Notes: generated from the sequence alone by a model not told the origin. A stretch of DNA of 50,411 nt from Dehalococcoidia bacterium (GCA_003552465.1 PULQ01000053.1:1-50411), one strand, 5' to 3'. Positions 1-9,590 are shown, numbered from the stretch's first letter. Numbers and translations: made by a program.

Positions 1-840
<840 letters not shown>

Positions 841-931
841 TACCATATTGGCAAGATACGAGGGGGAGTGAGGGCTGATAGCGGAATGCGACTGCTGGCA
901 GCGCAACCGGATTGCTTCGTCGTCCCGACAC

Positions 932-1037
932 GTCGGGACTCCTCGCAATGACGCGGTAGAGTGTTGCCGCACGAGGCTAAAGCCTCGTACTACATCTGAG
1001 CGAGGCGTTGATCTCTGACCGCTGATGGCTGAAGGCC
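932..1037. repeat. Composite dispersed repeat, copy 1 (without nested insert)
   Basis: Matches 4834-4990 nearly base for base on both flanks (CCTCGCAATGACGCGGTAGAG, then CTACATCTGAGC and GCGTTGATCTCTGACCGCTG). The central palindrome ACGAGGCT-AA-AGCCTCGT (971-988) is uninterrupted here, while copy 2 carries 52 extra bases in it. Confidence 0.8.
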
Positions 1038-1058
1038 TATCCTCAGTCTCGTAACTCC

Positions 1059-1094
1059 TGCCGATTTCATCGAGCATCCTCGACGGAGTCGGGA
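1059..1094 (+). repeat. Solo 36-bp hairpin element (TGCCGA...TCGGGA)
   Basis: Starts TGCCGATTTCATCGAGCATC and ends TCGGGA. Inner hairpin TCGAG-CATC-CTCGA; the ends are imperfect inverted repeats. The same unit occurs nested in palindromes at 4879-4930, 45913-45948 and 49225-49260, and solo near 19376-19428. Confidence 0.65.
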
Positions 1095-1446
1095 CCCAAA
1101 CCCACTCTTGTTCCTTTACTTCGTTCAAGGACAGGCCTAAGAGGGCGGGCCAGATTCTTCGCCCCGACAAGTCCGGGCTCAGAATGACAGGGGGAGGCGA
1201 CAAGTCGGGACCCTAGCCCCCTCCTATTCCTTCACTTCGTTCAAGGACAGGCCTGAGAGGGGGGACTCGATGCTGGGCTGTCATCCTACGAGGGGAAACC
1301 AGCGTTGCGGTCTGAAATCTGAAGGCTGACTGCCGCCCCTGTCATCGCGAACACCCGCGGCTCTGCAGAGGGTGTGCGGCGATCTCGACGATCCGCGGGA
1401 TTGCTTCGTTGTCCCGACGGGCCGGAGTTCGGGGTCAAGCCGGGAC

Positions 1447-4065
1447 CTATTCCCGGTCTTTCAGCAGGAAGAGCCACCTGCCGGGATCGTCGGGGTAGTA
1501 GTCGAACGCGCGGAGTCTGATCCACCCGGAAGAACCGAAACTGAAGTCATCCAGGTAGTAGGAACCGTCGCCCACCCAGAGGTGGTTCTTCTCGTTCACC
1601 CAGTCTTTCAGGTTGTCCATGCGCGGGCCGACCTCGTCAGCGAAGCTGCCCAGGCCTGCGCCGGAGTACTGCGCGTCGATGAACTCGTAGTAAGGAACGC
1701 TGGCGTCCTCGTAGTCACCGGGGTCGAGAGCGCGTATGCCCTCCAGGTGGCCCGCCAGCGCGCCCAGTTGGACGTCCCTGTCGAGGAAGTCGGTCCAGCC
1801 CAGATCCGTTCCCTGGGCCTTGGTCTCACCGAAGGCCATGCTTCCGGCCCTCTCACCCCTTATGCCGAGGGCGATGGTGTGCCAGAAGCCGTTGCCCGGT
1901 GCGTAGTTCGGGTAACCGGTGCCGACCATGCGCTCGGCGTCCATCTCCGGCGAGGTCTCGACCTTCTTCGACCAGGTCTCGACCTTCAGTCCGACATCAT
2001 CCTCAGGGTTGACCGTGAACCTGACACCGATGGTGGTCTCGTATGTGGAGGCAATCTGCGATGCTGCTCCAGGATCATACATCGGGTTCACGCCCTCGCC
2101 CCGGGCGCGGTCATAGGGCAGGATCCAGCCGTAGAGGAAGTCGGCGAAGGAGAGCGTGCTCCCATCGTGCAGCGGGTGGCCCCAGATGTCCCGGGGGTAG
2201 TAGGCGACCGAGTAGCAGTCGACAAGCGTATCGTCAAGTGCCCACGGCTCGCCCTCATTGCCCGCGTCCAGCGCGTCGCCCACGGTTATCACCGACTGCG
2301 TCTCCCAGTCCCAGGCACGCCAGGCATCAACGGGAGCGCTGATATTGCCCGCGAAGTCCAGCGTCACCCAGTCGTGAGTGGCGGTTGCCGGAAAACCGGC
2401 CGTTACGGTTACCTCCGCCCTGTCGATGCGTCCCGGCCAGCACAGTCCGTCGCGCACGTCGGGGTGGGTGCCCCTGTCGCCGGTGGCCCGGACGGGGAAC
2501 ATGTCGTAGACGGTGTTGGAGCCGGCAACCGGGTTCCAGGGCTCGACCAGCAGGTCGTGCATGGCTACCCTGAGGTTTCCGCCGAACATCGGGTTGCCCG
2601 CGCCGTCGCGAAAGTGCGCCGTCAGGGCCCACATCCAGGAGCCGGGTATGCCGCCCTCGGTGCCGGCCGCCAGGTCCACGTTCGTCCTCAGCGGCGAGTA
2701 TTCCATGTTGTCAACGAGGTAGAACATGCCCCACTTCATGTGCGCCGGCAGGCAGATCTCGTACAGTGCATCGCGCTCGGCAAGGCTTGAGAACTCAAGA
2801 AAGGCCAGGTCGAAGGCTGCGTCATAGAACCAGCCCGGGACGTCCAGGTACTTGTAAGCCACTATTCCTGAATGCCAGAAATCGGTGTGGAAGTAGAGGT
2901 ACCAGTACCCCGAGTCGCGGGAGAGCTCGGAGGACATCCAGCCCCCCGTGTAAAGGTTCCAGCCGCCGCTGATGATCTCCGCCTCATCGTTGTGCGGAGG
3001 AGGACCGAACCAGCCTTCCCAATACCGGGGCGTAAAGACGAAGCCCATCCTCTCGATCTGCTCACCCACGTACTCACCGATGGCCGTGCGCACCGGATCC
3101 CACGAGGTGTAGAAAAGGCCTGTTAACTCGATCGGCTCGCCATCGTAGAGCCATCCGGTGGCGGCATCACCGGTGATGTCGCCGGGAACAAGTTCATCTA
3201 TAGCGGACATCGTCTCGTTCAGCCAGAGCAGGCCGGTAACCTCATCGTATCCGTACTCGTCCTCTAGATACCGGATGCCGGACTTCCCGGCGATGTGCGT
3301 GCCATCGTAGTACCTGGCGTAGTCCGGAAGCTGAGTGTGCTGAGACGTGAACTTCGGCCAGGCCAGGCCGCCCGCGATGACACCGGCTATGTGCTCGCGG
3401 TCGATGAACTTGTTCAGGACCTCGTTCATCGTGCGCACGCCCTCAGGGAAGTCGAACAGGTAGAAGGGGTTCAACGTTTCATCGGTGAAGGTGGGGCCAT
3501 AGGGGTTGATGTGCAGGGTGTTGAACGAGCATATGCTGCTCTTGTACCACAGGTCGGGGTCATCGTCCACGATTTCGAAGAGCTCTTGCGAGTCAAGGGT
3601 GTGTGCATAGACATCGAAGTCGCCCGCCTGCAGCCGCAGCACTGCCGACGTACCGTCCGGTTCCCTCTCGATCAGAATCTCGTCCAGCCAGAAGACACGA
3701 CTCGCCGCAAAGCTGGCTGTAACCGTCACAGCTGACGCGGGCATGGTGAAGCCGGTTGTCGGCGAATGAGCGTCGTCGAACGCCACCGCAGGACTGGAGG
3801 TCCACTTGACGAACCTGAAGCAGCGCTCTCCATCTACCGTGATGTTGACCGTAGCACCAGGGGCGTAGCTCGGACCACCATCCACAAGAGATGCTGTGCC
3901 GGCTCCGGCGGGAGATACCTGCAGCGTAACCCTGTAGGAAGGGGCACCACAGCCCGGCACGACCATCGCCGTGACGATGCCCCCGGCAATCAAACCCACC
4001 AGGAGCTTCCGCAGGACGCTCCCCGCGAGGTACCGGCATGAGCGCGAACCAGAAGTTCTCTCCAT
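1447..4065 (-). CDS. Peptide/oligopeptide ABC transporter substrate-binding lipoprotein (SBP family 5), paralog 2
   Basis: 872 residues. Signal peptide with lipobox VPGC (lipidated Cys about residue 39), so it should sit on the outer face of the cytoplasmic membrane. Residues about 45-115 form a small beta-rich 'bacterial repeat' domain (VSPAGAGTASL...FRFVKWTSS), then a long SBP_bac_5 domain. It aligns along its length with the product of 9831..12383 (shared segments such as VRTMNEVFNKFIDRE/VRTMNEVLNKFIDRE and VTLDFxxxIxAPxDAWRAWDWETQS). Usual family-5 proteins are about 520-600 residues, so this is oversized. It stands alone downstream of the opp operon and has its own Pho-box-like motif 185 nt upstream. 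The natural ligand is unknown; peptide is the family default. Confidence 0.9.
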   Translation of the reverse strand: MERTSGSRSCRYLAGSVLRKLLVGLIAGGIVTAMVVPGCGAPSYRVTLQVSPAGAGTASLVDGGPSYAPGATVNITVDGERCFRFVKWTSSPAVAFDDAHSPTTGFTMPASAVTVTASFAASRVFWLDEILIEREPDGTSAVLRLQAGDFDVYAHTLDSQELFEIVDDDPDLWYKSSICSFNTLHINPYGPTFTDETLNPFYLFDFPEGVRTMNEVLNKFIDREHIAGVIAGGLAWPKFTSQHTQLPDYARYYDGTHIAGKSGIRYLEDEYGYDEVTGLLWLNETMSAIDELVPGDITGDAATGWLYDGEPIELTGLFYTSWDPVRTAIGEYVGEQIERMGFVFTPRYWEGWFGPPPHNDEAEIISGGWNLYTGGWMSSELSRDSGYWYLYFHTDFWHSGIVAYKYLDVPGWFYDAAFDLAFLEFSSLAERDALYEICLPAHMKWGMFYLVDNMEYSPLRTNVDLAAGTEGGIPGSWMWALTAHFRDGAGNPMFGGNLRVAMHDLLVEPWNPVAGSNTVYDMFPVRATGDRGTHPDVRDGLCWPGRIDRAEVTVTAGFPATATHDWVTLDFAGNISAPVDAWRAWDWETQSVITVGDALDAGNEGEPWALDDTLVDCYSVAYYPRDIWGHPLHDGSTLSFADFLYGWILPYDRARGEGVNPMYDPGAASQIASTYETTIGVRFTVNPEDDVGLKVETWSKKVETSPEMDAERMVGTGYPNYAPGNGFWHTIALGIRGERAGSMAFGETKAQGTDLGWTDFLDRDVQLGALAGHLEGIRALDPGDYEDASVPYYEFIDAQYSGAGLGSFADEVGPRMDNLKDWVNEKNHLWVGDGSYYLDDFSFGSSGWIRLRAFDYYPDDPGRWLFLLKDRE

Positions 4066-4250
4066 CTCCCACCCCCGGGCCCTCCCCTCACCACGGGCAG
4101 ACCGCGACAGGAGTTACTACCCTGCCTCCTTCAAGATGCCGTCTGTCCGGCCGGTCAGCGGCCTCAGCGGTGCGACACTACACGGTCTCCGCCCTGGCCT
4201 GGAGGAGTCGCGACCGGACTGCTCCATCCTGTACGACAGTATGACACAAA

Positions 4251-4269
4251 AATGTTAGAATCCTGTTAA
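4251..4269 (-). promoter_or_regulatory. Direct-repeat operator/promoter motif TTAACA-N5-CTAACA
   Basis: Read on the minus strand: TTAACAGGATTCTAACATT, 185 nt before the start codon of the 1447..4065 lipoprotein. The two hexamers are 11 bp apart, one helical turn. Nearly identical copies are at 12764-12782 (minus) and 34812-34830 (plus). The layout matches the known Bacillus PhoP box (TTAACA repeats spaced about 5 nt). Which regulator binds is inference. Confidence 0.5.
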
Positions 4270-4338
4270 CTTCCGGGGCCGACGCCGGAGAATGCCCCGC
4301 GACGGCAGGATGTGGTACGAGGGCGCACTCGAAGGCAG

Positions 4339-4530
4339 TCACCTCCGGCTGGCCATGTACATCCCTACGCCCGCCAGCCCCAGCACCAGGCCGGAGATCT
4401 GAGCCACGATAGCCACACCGTTCCAGAACCACGTTGTCTCAAGGACGCCGGTGATCATCAGTAACGGCACGATGACGCCTATGACGAGCAGGATGAACCC
4501 GATGATCATCAGGTAAACCGGTCTTTCCAT
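4339..4530 (-). CDS. Small two-helix membrane protein, function unknown
   Basis: 63 residues from the ATG at 4530, preceded by GGAGGG about 8 nt upstream. The longer 114-aa ORF in the track adds an N-terminus without membrane or conserved character, so the internal start is preferred. The protein is MERPVYLMIIGF... with two predicted transmembrane helices (about 7-27 and 38-58) joined by a short loop ETTWFWNG, ending in a basic tail SRR. No family recognised. It lies between oppF and the second lipoprotein gene, same strand, but with 590 nt of repeats separating it from oppF, so it is probably a separate transcript. Confidence 0.65.
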   Translation of the reverse strand: MERPVYLMIIGFILLVIGVIVPLLMITGVLETTWFWNGVAIVAQISGLVLGLAGVGMYMASRR

Positions 4531-4670
4531 TATCTTGCAGCCCTCCGCGGGCATCAGGATTATTCTAGCCTTCACGGTGCCGTCAAGGCAAGTCGGCCAT
4601 CGGCCATGCCATGTCGCAGGGCAAATCGCTGATTCGTGACGATGGGGGAGTGGCAGTCCCACAGACCGAA

Positions 4671-4727
4671 GCTCAAATATCAAAATCCAAATGCCAAAGG
4701 AATGCCAAACACAAAGCTCAAATGCCA
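4671..4727. repeat. Heptanucleotide repeat array, consensus TGCCAAA
   Basis: Units of 7 nt ending CAAA: GCTCAAA, TATCAAA, ATCCAAA, TGCCAAA, a 4-nt slip, TGCCAAA, then decayed units. The same consensus flanks and enters the four-helix-bundle gene at 17223-17279 and 17622-17676, but no such gene is present here. Confidence 0.75.
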
Positions 4728-4833
4728 GACAGAATCAGCGGTCCTGCGTATCAAGGCCGGGTTGTTATCCTGAGAGGGGGCTAGATTCTTCGCCCCGACA
4801 GGTCGGGGCTCAGAATGACAGGAGAGGAGAGAG

Positions 4834-4990
4834 GTCGGGACTCCTCGCAATGACGCGGTAGAGGGTTGCCGCACGAGGTGCCGATGTAATCGGGTGCCGA
4901 CTGTCTCGAGCATCCTCGACGAAGTCGGGACTAAAGCCTCGTGCTACATCTGAGCAAGGCGTTGATCTCTGACCGCTGATGGCTGAAGGC
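4834..4990. repeat. Composite dispersed repeat, copy 2, carrying a nested 52-bp insert
   Basis: Same as 932-1037 except for 52 bases (4879-4930) inserted between GCACGAGG and CTAAAGCCTCGT of the palindrome. The insert is a 16-nt partial unit plus one 36-nt unit TGCCGACTGTCTCGAGCATC...TCGGGA. Confidence 0.8.
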
Positions 4991-5048
4991 TTGGCCTGAC
5001 TATCGTAACTCCCCCTAACCCCCTCTTATCCTAAGAGGGGGGACTAAT

Positions 5049-5117
5049 AGCTGAAGGCTGAGTGCTGATGGCTGGGGGCTGAGTGCTGATAGCCGAAAGA
5101 TGACTGCTGACCGCCTG
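5049..5117. repeat. Heptanucleotide repeat array, consensus NGCTGAN
   Basis: About ten 7-nt units: AGCTGAA, GGCTGAG, TGCTGAT, GGCTGGG, GGCTGAG, TGCTGAT, AGCCGAA, AGATGAC, TGCTGAC. It ends at the stop codon of oppF. Confidence 0.75.
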
Positions 5118-6131
5118 CTACGCGGCGCGGTCGCCATCCTTATACAGCCAGCATTCGACGAAGTGGTTGGGTCTGGGCTCGAACTCGGGGGGTTCCTCCG
5201 TGTCGCAGAGCCCGTCGATCTTGCGTGTGCAACGGGGGTGGAAGCGGCAGCCCGGCGGGGGCTTTATCAGGCTGGGCGGCTCACCGGAGGGTATCTCCTT
5301 GAACTTCCCCACATTCTCGGGCTCAGGGTCGGGGATGGCATTGAGCAGCACCTGTGTGTAGGGATGCTGCGGGTTGTTCACTATCTCATTGACATCCGCC
5401 TTCTCCACCAGCTTGGCGGCATACATAACGAAGGCGCGCTGGGAGAAGTAGCGCACCGAGGAGAGGTCGTGGGTGATGTAGATGACGCCCAGATTGTGGG
5501 TCTCCTGGATCTTGCCCATCAACTCCAGGACCTCGACGCGCACGGAGGCGTCGAGCATGGACACGGGCTCGTCGGCCACGATGAGCATGGGGCGCAAGAG
5601 CAGGGCCCTGGCCACCACCAGCCGCTGTTGCTGCCCGCCCGAGAGCATGTGGGGATACTTGTGAAGGAAGTCATCGACGGGGATCAACCTGACCTCATCC
5701 AGCGCCTCCCGGATCCGCTGCTCCCGCTCGATCTTGGGCACCTTGTTGACGATGAGGGGCTCCGACAGAATCCTGTGCACGCTCATGAAGGGAGCAGTTG
5801 CTCCATAGGGGTCCTGCTGTACGAAGCCGACCTGCCAGCGCAGCCAGGTGAGGTCACGCGAGTTGTTGTAGTCAAGATTCCTACCGCCGAAGATCATCTC
5901 ACCATCGGTGATCTTGGCCAGGCCCAGGATGGTACGCAGCAGGGTCGTCTTGCCCGAGCCGCTCTCTCCCACTATGGTGACCGCCTCTCCGCGCGCGAGG
6001 TCGAAGCTGACCCCGTCGACGGCCCGCACATACCCGGCGTGCATGAAACCCCACCGTTTCAACTCGAAATAGGTGCGCACCCCGTTGAGCGACAGAATCT
6101 TGCTGTTATCCATAACGTCAGCCCGTCTCAT
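5118..6131 (-). CDS. oppF: Peptide ABC transporter ATP-binding protein (OppF-type)
   Basis: 337 residues. Walker A GESGSGKT (55-62), Q-loop near FVQQDP, signature LSGGQQQR (163-170), Walker B LIVADE (183-188), D-loop SMLDAS, switch His in YITHDLS. The C-terminal oligopeptide/dipeptide extension has the Cys-rich segment GCRFHPRC seen in OppD/F. It powers import together with OppD at the cytoplasmic face of OppBC. The gene overlaps the end of oppD by 14 nt if the first ATG is used; an ATG at 6113 (MDNSKILSL) just after the oppD stop is an alternative start. Last gene of the operon. Confidence 0.93.
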   Translation of the reverse strand: MRRADVMDNSKILSLNGVRTYFELKRWGFMHAGYVRAVDGVSFDLARGEAVTIVGESGSGKTTLLRTILGLAKITDGEMIFGGRNLDYNNSRDLTWLRWQVGFVQQDPYGATAPFMSVHRILSEPLIVNKVPKIEREQRIREALDEVRLIPVDDFLHKYPHMLSGGQQQRLVVARALLLRPMLIVADEPVSMLDASVRVEVLELMGKIQETHNLGVIYITHDLSSVRYFSQRAFVMYAAKLVEKADVNEIVNNPQHPYTQVLLNAIPDPEPENVGKFKEIPSGEPPSLIKPPPGCRFHPRCTRKIDGLCDTEEPPEFEPRPNHFVECWLYKDGDRAA

Positions 6132-7134
6132 ACAGCCAGCACTTCACCGTCTCCTCCCCGTGCTCAAAGAGCGGCGGCTCTTCGTCGCATCTTTCAAACC
6201 GCCTGTGACAGCGGGCGGCGAACCGGCACCCTGTGGGCGGGTTGATCAGGCTTGGCGGCTGGCCGGGGATGAACTCGGGCTTCTTCTCAATGTGCAGGGT
6301 GGGCACGCTGGCCATGAGTTTCTGAGAGTAGGGGTGAAGGGGCTCCCGGTAGAACCTCTGGCCATCGCTATGCTCTACCAGCTGCCCGGCGTACATGCAG
6401 ATCCCCTCGTCGGCCAGTTCGCTTGAGGTGGCTATATCGTGGGTGATGAGCATGAAGCTCAACCCCAGGTCCTGCTTGATCTTCTTGAGTGTGTTCATTA
6501 TATTGGCCTGTGTCAGGACGTCCAGTGCCGAAGTCGGCTCATCGAGTATGACGATATCGGGGTCGGTTATCAGGGCCATGGCCAGGATCGCCCGCTGGCG
6601 CATTCCGCCGGAGAGCTCGAAGGCATAGCGATCCATGAACGCCTCGGGAACTCCCACCAGATTGAAGACCTCCCTCGCCTTCCGGTAGGCCTCCTTCTTG
6701 CCCACGTGGTCGAGCATCAGGGGCTCGGCCACCTGGTACCCCACCTTGACGACGGGGGTGAGAGCGTTCATGGCCGCCTGCGAGACCATCGACATCCTGG
6801 TCCACCTCACATCTTTACGGAAGCGTTCATCGCCGAACTTCATCACGTCAACGCCGTTGAGGAAGACGCGCCCCCTGTATGTATGCACGTTCTTGGGGAG
6901 CAGTCTCAAGATGGCACGCGCCAGCGATGTCTTGCCGCAGCCCGACTCGCCGATGATGGTGAGCGAACGTCCCCGGACCAGTTCGAAGCTCACACCCTCG
7001 ACCGCCTGCACCACCCCTGCGGTGGAGCGGAAGTAGAGGGTCAGGTCCTCGACCTTAAGACCGGGGCCTTCTGTCCGGTCCGGACTCCGGCCCCTCTCAG
7101 CCACTGCCTGTTTCCGTCTTCTCATACCGATCAT
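6118..7134 (-). CDS. oppD: Peptide ABC transporter ATP-binding protein (OppD-type)
   Basis: 338 residues. Walker A GESGCGKT (62-69), signature LSGGMRQR (174-181), Walker B IVILDE (about 194-199), SALD D-loop, switch His in LITHDIA. C-terminal oligopeptide_HPY extension GCRFAARC. The start ATG at 7134 is preceded by AAGGA at a normal distance. It lies 11 nt after oppC and overlaps oppF, so translation of the pair is likely coupled. It forms the asymmetric ATPase pair with OppF. Confidence 0.94.
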   Translation of the reverse strand: MIGMRRRKQAVAERGRSPDRTEGPGLKVEDLTLYFRSTAGVVQAVEGVSFELVRGRSLTIIGESGCGKTSLARAILRLLPKNVHTYRGRVFLNGVDVMKFGDERFRKDVRWTRMSMVSQAAMNALTPVVKVGYQVAEPLMLDHVGKKEAYRKAREVFNLVGVPEAFMDRYAFELSGGMRQRAILAMALITDPDIVILDEPTSALDVLTQANIMNTLKKIKQDLGLSFMLITHDIATSSELADEGICMYAGQLVEHSDGQRFYREPLHPYSQKLMASVPTLHIEKKPEFIPGQPPSLINPPTGCRFAARCHRRFERCDEEPPLFEHGEETVKCWLYETG

Positions 7135-7145
7135 CTATTTCCTTA

Positions 7146-8501
7146 TCACAGCTCCCTGAGCCTGGGGTTGAAGATGCGGTCGAGGGCGTACCCGACCAGG
7201 GCGAAGCCGAAGCCCAGTCCCATAAGCAGAATCGCGGGCTGCACTATCCAGTAGTAATGCCCCATTTGCAGGGCACCCTGATTATACCCGTCGTTTATCA
7301 TCTTGCCCCAGGTGGGCAGATAAGGGTCGCCGAGCCCGAGCACTGACAGCGTGGCCTCAAGAAACACAAACGTAGGAACTATCATCACGAATTGAGGGAG
7401 CAGTGTCGGCGCTATTCTGGGCAGTAGGTAGCGAAAGATGATGCGGAAGTTACCAGCACCGTAGGCCTGGGCCGACTCGAAGTAGGGAGACTCCTTCAAC
7501 TGCAGGAACATCGCCCGGTAGCCGAACATCGAGCCACTGAAGATGTTAAGCGCGATGACCAGTCCCAGGATGGTCCATATCCTCGGAGAGTACAGGTGGC
7601 TGATCATGATGAGGATGGGGAGCATCGGTAGGATGATATTCACCTGGGTGATCCAGAGGAAGGCCCTCTCCAGCTTGCCGCCGAACCAGGTGCCGATGCC
7701 GGCCAGGACGAAGGTGCTCATCTGGGCACCGATGGCAGCCAGTATGCCAAAGGTGAGTCCAATAGGCGCCCCCCAGAGGATGGGCAGCAGGAGGTCGCGC
7801 CGCCTGTGGTCGGTCCCTGCCGCGCCGTGCACCCGCCCGTAGACGGTCAAGCTAACATCGTCCAGGCTGTGCCCCTCTCTCATCTCGCCCTGTACGATTA
7901 GCTCGTAAGTGCCCTGCATCGCCTCTCTCTCTTCCCTGGGGACGGTGCGGTCTACCGCGAACAGGCCGAAGCGGGGCCGCATTTCCAGCCTTGCGTTGAG
8001 CTCTTCCAGCGTCTCGATATAGACGGTCTGCGCTCCACGGGTACGGACATCCTCGGTAATCAGGATAAGCTCCCCGTCCGGCTTACGCCAGTATACCGAC
8101 ACCAGCGGTCGCGGAACATCGGGCTCGAAAGACCATCCCATGGTCATCCGGAGCTCGCTGGGAAAGCCATCGTAGTGGTACTCGATGGGAATCACGGCCT
8201 CCACCCTCTTCATGCCGTCTTCCAGCGGTTCCTCGGTCAGAGTGGCCTCCTCGTCTGCCAAACCAGCCACGATGGTGCGGGGCAGTCTCTCGGAGGTGAA
8301 CCAGTCGAACCACACCGGCCGGGCTAACCTGGGGGTAGCAAGACGCTCGCCGTGGTCGCTCCAGATCCTGACCGCCTCGCTGTAGGGGACGGTGATAACG
8401 GCGTAGAGTGAGAGCACCACAAAGAAGAATATCAGCACAACCCCGCCTAGCGCCGAGGGGTAACGCCTGAGTTGCCTTAGTGACGACAAAAGCGTTTTCA
8501 C
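7146..8501 (-). CDS. oppC: Peptide ABC transporter permease (OppC-type) with large extracytoplasmic insertion
   Basis: 451 residues; typical OppC is about 300. One TM helix (about 20-42) is followed by roughly 185 mostly hydrophilic residues (40-230), beta-rich and Tyr-rich, before the usual BPD_transp_1 permease core. The core keeps the EAA-like loop (FESAQAYGAGNFRIIFRYLLPRIAPTL). The usual GTDxxGRD entry motif appears as GTDHRRRDLLLPILWG. GTG start at 8501, with the ribosome binding site GGAGGAAGG inside the last codons of oppB. The insertion should face outward, toward the binding protein; that is inferred from topology. Confidence 0.9.
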   Translation of the reverse strand: MKTLLSSLRQLRRYPSALGGVVLIFFFVVLSLYAVITVPYSEAVRIWSDHGERLATPRLARPVWFDWFTSERLPRTIVAGLADEEATLTEEPLEDGMKRVEAVIPIEYHYDGFPSELRMTMGWSFEPDVPRPLVSVYWRKPDGELILITEDVRTRGAQTVYIETLEELNARLEMRPRFGLFAVDRTVPREEREAMQGTYELIVQGEMREGHSLDDVSLTVYGRVHGAAGTDHRRRDLLLPILWGAPIGLTFGILAAIGAQMSTFVLAGIGTWFGGKLERAFLWITQVNIILPMLPILIMISHLYSPRIWTILGLVIALNIFSGSMFGYRAMFLQLKESPYFESAQAYGAGNFRIIFRYLLPRIAPTLLPQFVMIVPTFVFLEATLSVLGLGDPYLPTWGKMINDGYNQGALQMGHYYWIVQPAILLMGLGFGFALVGYALDRIFNPRLREL

Positions 8502-8504
8502 CTG

Positions 8505-9590
8505 CTACCTTCCTCCCCCAATTCCCACGCGGACGCGCGGATCGAGAATGGCGTAAAGGAAATCGAGGATGAACACGGTGGCGCAGAGCAGGTATCCGAA
8601 GACGACGATAACGCCGACGATGACCGCCGTCTCATTCATGACTATCGCCTGGTAGAACACCTGTCCCAGGCCCGGCCAGTTGAAGACCGTCTCGAGGACG
8701 ATCTGCCCCATCCACATGCTGATCAACAGCATCAGGAAACCGGTGATGATGGGCGGCAAGGTGGGCCTCAGGATGTACTTCCGCTCTATCCCCCGGGAGG
8801 ACAGGCCCTTGGCCTTGGCCAGTTCAACGTGGTCCTCCATAGAGTAGATGAGGAAGAAGGTGCGCGAGCTGTAGACGCCTGCGAACACGGCGCTCAGGAG
8901 TATGGCGGTCACAGGCAGGATCATATGCCTGAGCAGTTGCGACACGAACTCCCAGTTGAACCCCATCTGGACCCCCGACGGTGCCATGCCGCCCCAGGGC
9001 AGCACCCTGAGGGCCGCCGCGAAGATCATGATCAGGAATATGCCGTAGAACCAGCCCGGCGCGGCCGAGGTCGGGGCCAGGGATATGAAGAGCTTGTCGA
9101 GAACACTCCCGTACCGCCGCGACAGGAACAGCGCCATGAGCAGCGTGAAGAAGAAAAGGAGGATTTCTGCTGTGCCGAACAGGATCAGGGTTGCGGGCAA
9201 CCGCTCCAGTATGATGGCCGACACCTGAAACGAGTGAGTGTCGCTGGTTATCAGCCGCGCCCGCCCCAGTTGCAGCGACAGTGCCTCCCCCAGGAAATCC
9301 AGACTGCGCTGGGGGAAGAAGGGCCGGTCCATACCTCGTTTCCTGAGCTCCAGCTCGATCGTCTCATCGATCATCGCCTGGCGCTGATCCGGTGGCAGCC
9401 TCTGCAACTCCGGATCCAGGGCGTACTGGAGGTTGACCTCGTGCCTTATCTGGGCCTCCACGATGCGGTCCAACTCCCCGCCCATGTTGGCGATGATGAC
9501 GGTGAGATAAACGGCGACAACAACGGACAGTAACAGAAAAACCAGTCTCATGCCCGTGTACTTGCCCAGCCTGCTTAGAGCACCCTTCAT
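8505..9590 (-). CDS. oppB: Peptide ABC transporter permease (OppB-type)
   Basis: 361 residues. TM1 (about 13-36), then about 95 residues with a charged helical stretch (LDRIVEAQIRHEVNL...LELRKRG) that is longer than the usual periplasmic loop, then a five-helix BPD_transp_1 core. EAA loop: MEDHVELAKAKGLSSRGIERKYILRPTLPPI. Conserved permease segment WPGLGQVFYQAIVMNE. SD GGGAGGACAG lies upstream of the ATG at 9590. oppC follows after 3 nt. A 240-nt gap with a strong hairpin separates it from the binding-protein gene upstream. Confidence 0.92.
   Translation of the reverse strand: MKGALSRLGKYTGMRLVFLLLSVVVAVYLTVIIANMGGELDRIVEAQIRHEVNLQYALDPELQRLPPDQRQAMIDETIELELRKRGMDRPFFPQRSLDFLGEALSLQLGRARLITSDTHSFQVSAIILERLPATLILFGTAEILLFFFTLLMALFLSRRYGSVLDKLFISLAPTSAAPGWFYGIFLIMIFAAALRVLPWGGMAPSGVQMGFNWEFVSQLLRHMILPVTAILLSAVFAGVYSSRTFFLIYSMEDHVELAKAKGLSSRGIERKYILRPTLPPIITGFLMLLISMWMGQIVLETVFNWPGLGQVFYQAIVMNETAVIVGVIVVFGYLLCATVFILDFLYAILDPRVRVGIGGGR

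Larger units (their letters stand above)
841..1446. other. Non-coding stretch filled with dispersed repeats
   Basis: No credible gene. The ORFs called here are low-complexity reads through repeats. It holds a palindrome (971-988), the composite repeat 932-1037 shared with 4834-4990, a solo 36-bp hairpin element (1059-1094), and copies of a second motif of the type ATTGCTTCGTC..CTCGCAATGAC at 910-953, 1154-1192 and 1399-1430. Short inverted repeats such as CCCGACACGTCGGG are frequent. A small hairpin, CCGGGA/TCCCGG (1440-1456), places the stop codon of the next gene in its loop. Confidence 0.7.
4531..5117. other. Non-coding stretch with four kinds of repeat
   Basis: No credible gene. In order: a CAAA heptamer array (4671-4727), motifs of the type TCTTCGCCCCGACAGGTCGGGGCTC (4787-4820), composite repeat copy 2 (4834-4990) with its nested insert, and a GCTGA heptamer array (5049-5117) reaching the oppF stop codon. 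Confidence 0.7.
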
